From IMG/VR virus record IMGVR_UViG_3300027741_000133, positions 1 to 39,657 of that record: a stretch of 39,657 nt of DNA; one strand, given 5' to 3'. The position numbers were made by a program, and so were the translations under genes. Below are positions 7,491 through 13,738 of the stretch, piece after piece (the stretch's first letter is position 1; every line of letters starts with the position of its first letter). The notes under the pieces were generated by a model that worked only from the letters and a program-made list of their open reading frames with translations, searched no databases and had not been told where the DNA came from. The DNA comes from a virus.

Positions 7491-7519
7491 TTGACGTTTA
7501 GTTCTTTCACTGCTATACT
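7491..7519 (+). promoter_or_regulatory. sigma70-type promoter
   Basis: TTGACG (7491-7496), 17-base spacer, TATACT (7514-7519); drives the 55-aa gene at 7544. Confidence 0.75.
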
Positions 7520-7543
7520 ATTTGAAATACACAGTCCTCTACA

Positions 7544-7711
7544 ATGAAACAGAAAGACACAGTTAAGATTGAAATTCCAAGAGAAGCTTTAAAAAATGTT
7601 CTAGATATTCTTGTAGACCATCAAAAAGGATACTCTGTAGACTTTGCTTCTGAAAGAATTTATAATATTCGTCAAACTATTGACGTTTTTACGAAAAACC
7701 TTTATAAATAA
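7544..7711 (+). CDS. 55-aa hypothetical
   Basis: Small charged helical protein (MKQKDTVKIEIPREALKNVL...). It has its own consensus promoter. Its last codons contain a TATAAATA late promoter (7703-7710) for the next gene. Function unknown. Confidence 0.55.
   Translation: MKQKDTVKIEIPREALKNVLDILVDHQKGYSVDFASERIYNIRQTIDVFTKNLYK
7703..7710 (+). promoter_or_regulatory. T4-type late promoter
   Basis: TATAAATA overlapping the stop codon of the preceding gene, 21 bases before ATG 7731. Confidence 0.6.
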
Positions 7712-7730
7712 ACATACGCATTAACTAACA

Positions 7731-7838
7731 ATGACTTACCCCACTCATATTCAACCTCAAGAGTTTAGCCCAATGTATCCCCAAGCCAAGGGATATATTG
7801 ATAGCTCCCTCTTGGTTGCGAATTTAGGAAAGATGTAA
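7731..7838 (+). CDS. 35-aa late protein
   Basis: Very short protein (MTYPTHIQPQEFSPMYPQAK...) lying between a late promoter and a strong terminator, which argues for a genuine single-gene late transcript. No homology recognised. Confidence 0.5.
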   Translation: MTYPTHIQPQEFSPMYPQAKGYIDSSLLVANLGKM

Positions 7839-7861
7839 GTCTAATCTAAAATTCAAAATCA

Positions 7862-7905
7862 AGAGGGGGAGGGAATTTAAAAGGTTCTCTCCCCCTCTTT
7901 CTTTG
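7862..7905 (+). terminator. intrinsic terminator
   Basis: AGAGGGGGAG (7862-7871) pairs with CTCCCCCTCT (7889-7898), followed by TTCTTTG. It closes the 35-aa late gene unit. Confidence 0.8.
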
Positions 7906-7913
7906 TTTACACG

Positions 7914-8058
7914 GTGTGACGCTTTTTGAACCGGCACACTATTTCCCCAAACGGTCTCCAAATGGGGTATGTTAGTTAGGTCTCGGTGAGGGAGAGGCGG
8001 GGCACCGCTTCATTCACTGAAAGCACATTGATAATTAAATATTTTTACCATATTATTT
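7914..8058 (+). promoter_or_regulatory. stem-loop, promoter and leader of tRNA array
   Basis: Stem-loop GTGTGACGCTT-TTTG-AACCGGCACAC (7914-7939), a -10 TATGTT (7969-7974) with a poor -35, and the leader motif TTAGTTAGGTC..GGTGAG that is repeated at 20147, 25955 and 26069. A short hairpin GAGGCGG/CCGCTTC follows, then spacer to tRNA-Lys. Confidence 0.5.
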
Positions 8059-8129
8059 GGGTCGTTGGCATAGTGGCTGTGCACCAGGCTTTTAACCTGT
8101 AGAGAGAGGTTCAATTCCTCTACGACCCA
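8059..8129 (+). tRNA. tRNA-Lys(UUU)
   Basis: Acceptor GGGTCGT/ACGACCC, anticodon loop CTTTTAA, T arm AGAGG-TTCAATT-CCTCT. No encoded CCA. First tRNA of the array. Confidence 0.9.
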
Positions 8130-8180
8130 TTTGGTGAAGTATCTTACTTGTCTAAATAAGTTAAATACTCTACCAAAACT

Positions 8181-8774
8181 ATGGAAAGCAAATCAAAATA
8201 TCATAAACGATATGACTGGTCTCTTATTCAAAAAGACCACGATGAAGGTATGACTTGGGAGAAACTTAGGTCAAAATATGGAGTTGCATTTGCAACCATA
8301 GCCAAAGCTAAAGAAAGAGGTGATTTTGTTTCTAGAAATATGAGTGAGGCTCAAAAACTTGTGCCTGGACGACCTCTAACAGAAGAAACTAAACAAAAAC
8401 TTTCCATAGCTAGAACAAAATATTTGAAAGAAAATCCAGATAAAGTTCCTTATAAACTTAATCATTACTCAAAAGGACAATCTTATCCAGAAAGTTATTT
8501 TGAAAAATGGTTATTGAAGGAAGAAATCTCTTATATTTCAGAGCAACAAGTATCAATCTATAGTATTGATTTCCGTATTGGAGATATTGCTCTTGAAATA
8601 GATGGAGAACAACATTATGTGGATAAAAGAATAATTAAGTCTAACTTTTACAGAGATGAATATCTAAAATCATTAGATATTGAAACTATTAGAGTTAGAT
8701 GGGCACATTATCAGAAACTTTCAGATGAAGAAAAAAAAGATTATTTAAATAATCTCCGGACCCATTTGACCTAG
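8181..8774 (+). CDS. Vsr-like PD-(D/E)XK homing endonuclease
   Basis: 197 aa. N-terminal helix-turn-helix-like segment (WSLIQKDHDEGMTWEKLRSK, then YGVAFATIAKAKERGDF), a NUMOD3-like stretch (RPLTEETKQKLSIARTK) and a C-terminal nuclease domain (residues 105-190) with SYFEKWL, YSIDFRIGDIALEIDGEQHY and a conserved Arg in IRVRW, the Vsr/DUF559-like or 'EDxHD' fold. Sits between tRNA-Lys and tRNA-Tyr, a typical free-standing homing position. Confidence 0.75.
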   Translation: MESKSKYHKRYDWSLIQKDHDEGMTWEKLRSKYGVAFATIAKAKERGDFVSRNMSEAQKLVPGRPLTEETKQKLSIARTKYLKENPDKVPYKLNHYSKGQSYPESYFEKWLLKEEISYISEQQVSIYSIDFRIGDIALEIDGEQHYVDKRIIKSNFYRDEYLKSLDIETIRVRWAHYQKLSDEEKKDYLNNLRTHLT

Positions 8775-8796
8775 AAAGTAATTAAACTTATCTTAT

Positions 8797-8885
8797 GAGA
8801 AAGAGGCTACTATTAGATATGTGTGGCGGCGCTCTGTAAAAGCGTTACATAAGAACCGTTGGAGGTGCAATTCCTCTCTTTCTCA
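8797..8885 (+). tRNA. tRNA-Tyr(GUA)
   Basis: Acceptor GAGAAAG/CTTTCTC; anticodon stem GCGCT/AGCGT with loop CTGTAAA; long variable arm as expected for bacterial tRNA-Tyr. Confidence 0.85.
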
Positions 8886-9027
8886 CTTGAATGTAGTCGT
8901 TAGGCCCCAGAGCCTAGAAAGACGCATTCTCATCAGGAATTATTTTGTAAAACGGCGCCGACGTTTCCTCTATATAATAGAGGTTTAAATAATCTTTCCT
9001 TAACCGTCGCGGGTAAACGGTTTTTAC
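8886..9027. other. structured spacer in tRNA array
   Basis: No gene. Holds three hairpins: AGGC/GCCT (8901-8914), CCTCTA/TAGAGG around TATAA (8970-8986) and AACCGT/ACGGTT followed by TTTA (9002-9025). The last may be a weak terminator or tRNA-processing structure. Confidence 0.4.
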
Positions 9028-9101
9028 GGAGTATCGCCTAACTTGGTCATGGCACCTGCTTTGGGAGCAGGAATAATTTCGGTTCAAATCCGAATACTCC
9101 G
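9028..9101 (+). tRNA. tRNA-Pro(UGG)
   Basis: Acceptor GGAGTAT/ATACTCC, anticodon stem CCTGC/GCAGG with loop TTTGGGA, T arm TTCGG-TTCAAAT-CCGAA. Confidence 0.9.
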
Positions 9102-9163
9102 ATATGAGGTCGCACCTCAAAATGGAGCACCCTACCATATCTTTAATAGATAAAGTGGGTCCA

Positions 9164-9236
9164 GGGGTTATAGCTCAATTGGTAGAGCACTTGATTTGCA
9201 TTCAAGAGGTTTCGAGTTCGAGGCTCGATAATTCCA
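9164..9236 (+). tRNA. tRNA-Ala(UGC)
   Basis: Acceptor GGGGTTA/TAATTCC (two G-U pairs), anticodon arm CTTGA-TTTGCAT-TCAAG, T arm CGAG-TTCGAGG-CTCG. Confidence 0.88.
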
Positions 9237-9258
9237 TTGGAGATTTATCTCCATATTC

Positions 9259-9291
9259 CTCATCATACTTAACAAGTATGATGAGTGTTTT
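9259..9291 (+). terminator. intrinsic terminator after tRNA-Ala
   Basis: Perfect 12-bp stem CTCATCATACTT (9259-9270) / AAGTATGATGAG (9274-9285) followed by TGTTTTTG. Confidence 0.8.
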
Positions 9292-9292
9292 T

Positions 9293-9415
9293 GATGAAGA
9301 AGAAATGGTCGTTCTACTCGACCCCTGGCTAACCTGAATTGGCAGGCTTGCGGCTGGAAAGTAGTTTAAAGAGGTGCAAAGATAGGTTTTCCTATTCAAA
9401 AACTTCTTCTTCATC
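9293..9415. repeat. 12-bp inverted repeat around a 99-nt structured segment
   Basis: GATGAAGAAGAA (9293-9304) and TTCTTCTTCATC (9404-9415) are perfect inverted copies. The enclosed segment has an ATAGG-TTTT-CCTAT hairpin (9382-9395) and tRNA-like stretches (GAATTGGCAGGC) but does not fold into a full tRNA by eye. The right arm spans the stop of the minus-strand HNH gene, so it may act as that gene's terminator structure. Confidence 0.45.
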
Positions 9416-10151
9416 TCCTAATTGATTTATAATCAACATCTAGTAATCTACATCTTTTTCTTACTGCATTATCACTAACTCCTAAAATTTCTCCAACTTT
9501 AGTCATTGGATAATGTCTTATAAGATTTACTAGCTCTTCTTTTGAGATTTCAAATTTTCTTTGAATTTGATTTTTTAAATTGTTTGCACATCTGACGCAT
9601 CTTGTAGATTTTTTACTTATGACTTTATTGCAATCAATGCACTTGGTTATCTTTTTTCGATGCCTACCAGAAAAAGTGTCAGTTTGTGAATGACAATTTG
9701 GACATAAAAATCTTAAATTTTCAATTCTGTTATCATTATTGATACCATTGATATGGTCTAACTGTAAACTCAGAGGTTTATTATTCCACATATTTTGCAA
9801 AGTGCAGATAGTACACTTATATTCTTTTAAACCTTCTCTTATTAAGCGAATTTTTAACTCTCTATTACTAGCATATGTTGAATTTTCAATTAGAATCTTT
9901 TCTGTTGGAATTTTTATATTCTTTAAATTTTGACTTGTCCTTTGAGATTTTAATTTATTTCGATTGATGTTGATGAGATTGAAATCAAAGTTTGAAGCTT
10001 TTAACCGTAATCTTAATGTTTTCCTATTCCCAGTTTTGGGGTCCATATTTAACTTTATAAGAACTTCAGAAAATGAATTTGACTCATTTAATAGTGATTG
10101 AAGTTCCTCATCGCTTAATTTCCAAATTTTACTTTTTTTCTTGTTATTCAT
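9411..10151 (-). CDS. HNH homing endonuclease (minus strand)
   Basis: 246 aa. An N-terminal segment IWKLSDEELQSLLNESNSFS is typical of phage HNH homing enzymes. The HNH domain has C-T-I-C, LSLQLDHINGINNDNRIENL and LRFLCPNCHSQTDTFSGRH. Next come a CIDC...CVRC zinc ribbon and a C-terminal HTH (MTKVGEILGVSDNAVRKRCR) also seen in the HNH gene at 21071. Start set at MNNKKK; upstream in-frame ATGs are less likely. It is the only clear minus-strand gene here, lying inside the tRNA array opposite to transcription. Confidence 0.82.
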   Translation of the reverse strand: MNNKKKSKIWKLSDEELQSLLNESNSFSEVLIKLNMDPKTGNRKTLRLRLKASNFDFNLININRNKLKSQRTSQNLKNIKIPTEKILIENSTYASNRELKIRLIREGLKEYKCTICTLQNMWNNKPLSLQLDHINGINNDNRIENLRFLCPNCHSQTDTFSGRHRKKITKCIDCNKVISKKSTRCVRCANNLKNQIQRKFEISKEELVNLIRHYPMTKVGEILGVSDNAVRKRCRLLDVDYKSIRR

Positions 10152-10199
10152 TTGAACTCCCGTTGTTATAATAACTATATAGTTAGTATAAAACATTTT

Positions 10200-10271
10200 G
10201 GCTCATTCGTCTAGTGGTTAGGACATATGCCCGTCTAGCATATTACAGGAGTTCAAATCTCCTATGAGCCG
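10200..10271 (+). tRNA. tRNA-Asp(GUC), C33
   Basis: Acceptor GGCTCAT/ATGAGCC, anticodon stem TATGC/GCATA with loop CCGTCTA. Position 33 is C, not the near-universal U, and position 37 is U. Either a sequence-divergent phage tRNA or one on its way to decay. Confidence 0.75.
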
Positions 10272-10337
10272 TTGAAGTATCACTAAAGATACTTCATATT
10301 CCAGGTAGTCTAACATTCTTTTAGATTATTCTGTGTG

Positions 10338-10411
10338 GCGTAGTAGACAAATTGGTAAAGTCACCATCCTTTCAAGATGGATATCTTGCGGGTTCGATGC
10401 CCGTCTACGCT
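10338..10411 (+). tRNA. tRNA-Glu(UUC)
   Basis: Acceptor GCGTAG/CTACGC, anticodon stem CCATC/GATGG with loop CTTTCAA, T arm GCGGG-TTCGATG-CCCGT. The pair at 7-66 is a T-T mismatch. Confidence 0.82.
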
Positions 10412-10439
10412 TCTTGCTTCTTTATGAAGCATTTAAACG

Positions 10440-10511
10440 GGGACATAGCTCCAATTGGTAGAGCACTTGATTGAAGCTCAAGGTGTTATCGGTTCAAATC
10501 CGATTGTCCCT
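10440..10511 (+). tRNA. tRNA-Phe(GAA)
   Basis: Acceptor GGGACA/TGTCCC, anticodon arm CTTGA-TTGAAGC-TCAAG, T arm ATCGG-TTCAAAT-CCGAT. Confidence 0.85.
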
Positions 10512-10516
10512 ACCAC

Positions 10517-10589
10517 AGGAATGTAGCATAGCGGTTAATGCACTCCGCTGATAACGGAGAGACCATCGGTTCAAATCCGATCATTCCTA
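10517..10589 (+). tRNA. tRNA-Ile(GAU)
   Basis: Acceptor AGGAATG/CATTCCT, anticodon arm CTCCG-CTGATAA-CGGAG, T arm ATCGG-TTCAAAT-CCGAT. Confidence 0.9.
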
Positions 10590-10612
10590 TTCCTCTTTAT
10601 GAGGATATTTAA

Positions 10613-10696
10613 GGTGAGTTGGCAGAATGGTAATTGCAAAAGTTTGCTAAACTTTCGGGTTAATAGCCCATATAGGTTCGACCCCTATACTCACCG
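10613..10696 (+). tRNA. tRNA-Ser(GCU)
   Basis: Acceptor GGTGAGT/ACTCACC, anticodon arm AAAGT-TTGCTAA-ACTTT, long variable arm CGGGTTAATAGCCC, as expected for Ser. Confidence 0.88.
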
Positions 10697-10699
10697 CCA

Positions 10700-10772
10700 G
10701 GTTGTGTAGTTCAGTAGGTAGAACGCTTCTCTCATAAGGAAGTCGTCGGAAGTTCAATTCTTTCCACAGCCA
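10700..10772 (+). tRNA. tRNA-Met(CAU), elongator-like
   Basis: Acceptor GGTTGTG/CACAGCC with a normal G1-C72 pair, anticodon arm CTTCT-CTCATAA-GGAAG. Could instead be an Ile-reading (lysidine) tRNA; sequence alone does not decide. Confidence 0.8.
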
Positions 10773-10774
10773 CT

Positions 10775-10848
10775 GTATGCGTAGCTTAAATGTCTAAAGC
10801 ACTTCGTTGTGACCGAAGTTGATGCGAGTTAGAATCTCGTCGTATACC
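10775..10848 (+). tRNA. tRNA-His(GUG)
   Basis: Acceptor GTATGCG/CGTATAC, anticodon arm CTTCG-TTGTGAC-CGAAG, T arm GCGAG-TTAGAAT-CTCGT. G-1 is not encoded. Confidence 0.85.
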
Positions 10849-10854
10849 CCAAAC

Positions 10855-10928
10855 GCCCGATTAGCTCAGTGGTCTAGAGCAATTGTTTAGTAAATAATAG
10901 GTCATCAGTTCAAATCTGATATTGGGCT
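10855..10928 (+). tRNA. tRNA-Thr(AGU)
   Basis: Acceptor GCCCGAT/ATTGGGC, anticodon arm ATTGT-TTAGTAA-ATAAT. The loop equals the usual Thr(UGU) loop TTTGTAA with A at 34, giving AGU, rare among bacterial tRNAs. A normal Thr(UGU) gene is present at 22954. Confidence 0.75.
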
Positions 10929-10938
10929 TTCTCAAATC

Positions 10939-10967
10939 TTGATTTTGAGATTAATTTATGATATACT
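10939..10967 (+). promoter_or_regulatory. sigma70-type promoter of nuclease/methylase pair 1
   Basis: TTGATT (10939-10944), 17-base spacer, TATACT (10962-10967). The -35 lies in a small hairpin (TCTCAAA ... TTTGAGA). Confidence 0.65.
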
Positions 10968-10984
10968 TTTAAATAAATTTTATT

Positions 10985-11569
10985 ATGTTTTCTTCCATTG
11001 TAAGTCCATTAACTAAACTTTTAAAAAAACATCACGATTTATATGAAAGTCCTTGCAATTCTATACAATGGGAAGAATTATGCGCTAAATCATTAATAGA
11101 GTCAGGATTTGGAAGTGATTGGCTTCCAGATAGCAATCACAAGTCACTTTTAGATCAAACTACAAATTCTGGAAATAGGCTTTGCAATAAATCTGGAGAG
11201 ATATTGAATATGAGTGACTTAAAATTTAGTGGTTCACGATTAGGATCTCATTCTAAATTAAGTGATAAACTGGATTTTCTTTCTTCATTGAAAACCGATT
11301 ATACTTTCTTTTTATCTAGAAATCCTAAAGAATGGCCGAATAAAATAAAAAAATATTATTTTATTGTTTATGATTCATCTATTTTTGATTATCATCTTCA
11401 ATCTTGGAATGAAGACTTTTACATAAAAGGTAAAAATAAAGGAAAAATAAAAGGTTGGAAATGTGAATGTGATAAGTATAAATCTAAAATAGTAGAAAGT
11501 ATGTCTTCTCAAATTTGGACCACCGTAAAATTAAAATATCTTAAAGAAATCTATGAAATTAATATTTGA
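10985..11569 (+). CDS. candidate type II restriction endonuclease
   Basis: 194 aa, no certain family. It overlaps the start of a DNA methyltransferase by 17 bases, the usual layout for a restriction-modification pair. The central region has acidic and basic residues suited to a PD-(D/E)XK-like site (NMSDLKFSGSRLGSHSKLSD), but no motif can be fixed by eye. An alternative is an accessory or specificity protein. Own consensus promoter; more AT-rich than its neighbours, consistent with recent transfer. Confidence 0.45.
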   Translation: MFSSIVSPLTKLLKKHHDLYESPCNSIQWEELCAKSLIESGFGSDWLPDSNHKSLLDQTTNSGNRLCNKSGEILNMSDLKFSGSRLGSHSKLSDKLDFLSSLKTDYTFFLSRNPKEWPNKIKKYYFIVYDSSIFDYHLQSWNEDFYIKGKNKGKIKGWKCECDKYKSKIVESMSSQIWTTVKLKYLKEIYEINI

Positions 11570-12257
11570 TGATTGTTTACAGGTTCTTCCAACCTTTGAT
11601 GATAATTCAATTGATATGATTCTGTGTGATTTGCCTTATGGGACAACTGCGGCATCTTGGGATTCTATAATCCCGATTGAACCTTTATGGGAACAGTATC
11701 ATAGAATATGTAAAGAATCTGCTGCAATGGTTTTTACGGCATCTCAACCATTTACTACATTACTCATTCAGTCAAATTTAAAGAATTTTAAATATGAATG
11801 GATATGGGAAAAACCACAGGGCACAAATCCTCTCAATGCGAAGATTATGCCCCTAAAATCTCACGAAAATATTTTAGTTTTCTATAGAAAAAAACCAACA
11901 TATAATCCTCAAATGTGGATTTCCACTCCTTATTCTGGATTTAAATCTGATTCAAAAAATATTGGAGAAATTTATGGAAAAGTAAAAAGTGTTCATCGAG
12001 ATAATCCAGAAGGATTAAGATATCCAAAAACTATCCTAAGATTTTCTCAGGACAAAGGTTTACATCCTACACAAAAACCATTGGAACTTATGAGATACTT
12101 AATAAGGACATATACAAATGAAGGTGAGGTTGTTTTAGATAATGCTATGGGTTCTGGTACTACTGGAGCAGCTTGTATTCTTGAAAATAGACATTTTATT
12201 GGAATTGAAAACAATGAAAAATATTATGAAATTGCAAAGAATAGATTAGAAATTTAA
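11553..12257 (+). CDS. DNA methyltransferase (beta-class, N6-A/N4-C)
   Basis: 234 aa. Motif IV DLPYG at residues 26-30 comes first; the target-recognition region lies mid-protein (WEKPQGTNPLNAKIMPLKSH), then HPTQKPLELMRYLI and the SAM-binding motif DNAMGSGTTG near residues 195-204. This IV-TRD-I order is beta class. DLPYG rather than DPPYG occurs in several adenine methylases. Paired with the candidate nuclease upstream; it protects DNA or modifies phage DNA against host restriction. Confidence 0.88.
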   Translation: MKLIFDDCLQVLPTFDDNSIDMILCDLPYGTTAASWDSIIPIEPLWEQYHRICKESAAMVFTASQPFTTLLIQSNLKNFKYEWIWEKPQGTNPLNAKIMPLKSHENILVFYRKKPTYNPQMWISTPYSGFKSDSKNIGEIYGKVKSVHRDNPEGLRYPKTILRFSQDKGLHPTQKPLELMRYLIRTYTNEGEVVLDNAMGSGTTGAACILENRHFIGIENNEKYYEIAKNRLEI

Positions 12258-12297
12258 ATGTTATAAACTACCTGAAAATTCCAAGTAGTTTATAATG

Positions 12298-12373
12298 TCT
12301 AGGTGCCCGAGTGACCGAAGGGGTTAGTCTGCAAAACTAATAAATCGCCGCAGGTTTGAATCCTGTCCTAGAC
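12298..12373 (+). tRNA. tRNA-Cys(GCA)
   Basis: Acceptor TCTAGG/CCTAGA, anticodon arm TTAGT-CTGCAAA-ACTAA, T arm GCAGG-TTTGAAT-CCTGT. A little long (76 nt) in the variable region. Confidence 0.82.
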
Positions 12374-12384
12374 TCCACACACAT

Positions 12385-12459
12385 TCCCGAGTGAGCAAAT
12401 TGGTAAAGCTACTACACTTTGAATGTAGATTCTTGTAGGTTCAAGCCCTACCTCGGGAG
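12385..12459 (+). tRNA. tRNA-Gln(UUG)
   Basis: Acceptor TCCCGAG/CTCGGGA, anticodon arm CTACA-CTTTGAA-TGTAG, T arm GTAGG-TTCAAGC-CCTAC. Confidence 0.9.
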
Positions 12460-12462
12460 TTA

Positions 12463-12470
12463 TATAAATA
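12463..12470 (+). promoter_or_regulatory. T4-type late promoter (cassette copy 1)
   Basis: TATAAATA followed by ACATAAAATATCTATAGTTT up to the ATG at 12492; the same leader recurs at 12799 and 13710. Confidence 0.7.
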
Positions 12471-12491
12471 CATAAAATATCTATAGTTTAG

Positions 12492-12803
12492 ATGAAAACC
12501 TTTAAGGAATTCTTAATTGAAGCTAATACAACGCAAAGGCTTGCAGCTAGAGCGTTGGAATTACTTAAGGTTCATCGGAATGACCCAGAGAAGATTAAAG
12601 TTTATTTAAACCTTTTAAAAAAAGCACAAAAAAGAAGTTCTACCGATGAAGAAGATTATCCAGGTAGAACTTCAGCAAGACGAGATAAGTATTTAATACC
12701 ATCACATAGAACAAGTAGTTTTCCAGAACTAGCAGGTACTTCAACGATTACTAAAAATCCAAAGAAGTTGCGTAAACAAAGAGCAATTGGAGAAATTATA
12801 TAA
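12492..12803 (+). CDS. candidate internal capsid protein (CTS-bearing), basic
   Basis: 103 aa starting MKTFKEFLIEA. T4 internal proteins begin with a capsid-targeting sequence of this type, removed by prohead protease gp21 after (I/L)-x-E; here cleavage would fall after LIE-11. The rest is highly basic (KKAQKRSS, KNPKKLRKQR). It is probably packaged in the head and injected with DNA; function after injection unknown. Late promoter directly upstream. Assignment rests on the N-terminal motif, not on a full-length match. Confidence 0.6.
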   Translation: MKTFKEFLIEANTTQRLAARALELLKVHRNDPEKIKVYLNLLKKAQKRSSTDEEDYPGRTSARRDKYLIPSHRTSSFPELAGTSTITKNPKKLRKQRAIGEII

Positions 12804-12806
12804 ATA
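12799..12806 (+). promoter_or_regulatory. T4-type late promoter (cassette copy 2)
   Basis: TATAAATA overlapping the stop of the preceding gene; leader CTAAAAATACTTATAGTTTA leads into ATG 12827. Confidence 0.7.
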
Positions 12807-12826
12807 CTAAAAATACTTATAGTTTA

Positions 12827-13627
12827 ATGAAAACCTTTAGCGAATTTCTAGAAGAAGCTTACTACAAGAGTTCAAAAGAATTACTAGCAGCTCACGGAGG
12901 AGAGCTGCCAGCAGGAAAAATAAAAGGCCATATATCTGGAAAAGGATGGTTTATTACTACTACAGAACAGAAGAAAAAGTCTCAAGCAAGAAGAGAGGAA
13001 AGAAAAAACCCCTTAACGACGAAAGATTTTGAAAGTCACGCAAAAAGAAATCTTATCAAAAATCCAAAAGAGTTTGCGGATATTGCTAAGCATCGTGAGG
13101 ACCGCGCAATCGCACAAAAAGAGACACAAACAAAGAGTAGACAGGAGCGGACAGGGATTCCTCAACACTTAGACCATATTCAGCCACTTTCTCAAAACCA
13201 AAGAAGACCAGAAAATCAAGAAAGATTTTATAAAATAACTCCAGCACATTCTGCTAAAAATCTAGAGACAAGAACTGCTAAATCTAATGAGCAAAAAGGA
13301 GACACTCCACCTAAAAGAGGAGAACCTGGAAGTAAGCTTACAAGAGCTGGTGCGATTAGGCATACTGCAAATGATACTAAAGAATTTATCAAAAATTTGG
13401 ATTCAGCGATAGGTAATGTTCAAGGTAAACCTGCAGAAAGAATGAAGAGAGCATATGATAGAATTACTGGGCTTCCTCCAGAAAAACCAAAACCCAAAGA
13501 ACAAACTTCTAATTCTTCAACACGTAATGTTTCACCTCCTCGGAAGATAGGTTCTCGTAATGTTCCACCTCCTCGGAAGATAGGTTCTCGTAATGTTCCA
13601 CCTCCAATAAAAAAAGAAATACAATAA
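12827..13627 (+). CDS. CTS-bearing HNH nuclease, candidate injected protein
   Basis: 266 aa. N-terminus MKTFSEFLEEA is a capsid-targeting type sequence (cleavage expected after LEE). Residues 100-150 hold an HNH-like core: GIPQHLDHIQPLS, then an N-rich stretch and AHSAKNLETR. The C-terminus is a 12-residue repeat RNVPPPRKIGS (2.5 copies). A different frame just downstream (to 13694) encodes VERTLPKLQARINAANRVRR; losing one A from the A7 run at 13609-13615 would join it, adding about 22 residues. So the gene may be frameshifted, or frameshifting may be programmed. Probably a head-packaged nuclease. Confidence 0.6.
   Translation: MKTFSEFLEEAYYKSSKELLAAHGGELPAGKIKGHISGKGWFITTTEQKKKSQARREERKNPLTTKDFESHAKRNLIKNPKEFADIAKHREDRAIAQKETQTKSRQERTGIPQHLDHIQPLSQNQRRPENQERFYKITPAHSAKNLETRTAKSNEQKGDTPPKRGEPGSKLTRAGAIRHTANDTKEFIKNLDSAIGNVQGKPAERMKRAYDRITGLPPEKPKPKEQTSNSSTRNVSPPRKIGSRNVPPPRKIGSRNVPPPIKKEIQ
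13528..13606 (+). repeat. 36-bp tandem repeat, about 2.2 copies
   Basis: Unit CGTAATGTTCCACCTCCTCG + GAAGATAGGTTCT encoding RNVPPPRKIGS; copies are almost identical. Confidence 0.8.
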
Positions 13628-13709
13628 AGTTGAAAGAACATTACCAAAATTACAAGCAAGAATAAATGCAGCAAATAGGGTGAGAAGGAATTAACTAATA
13701 TGGGTGTGA

Positions 13710-13717
13710 TATAAATA
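13710..13717 (+). promoter_or_regulatory. T4-type late promoter (cassette copy 3)
   Basis: TATAAATA with leader CTAGAAATACTTATAGTTTA to ATG 13739, nearly identical to copies 1 and 2. Confidence 0.7.
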
Positions 13718-13738
13718 CTAGAAATACTTATAGTTTAG

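Noticed and set aside
9304-9403. An additional tRNA gene
   Set aside because: Stretches resemble D-arm and acceptor fragments, but no consistent acceptor, anticodon and T-arm set could be paired.
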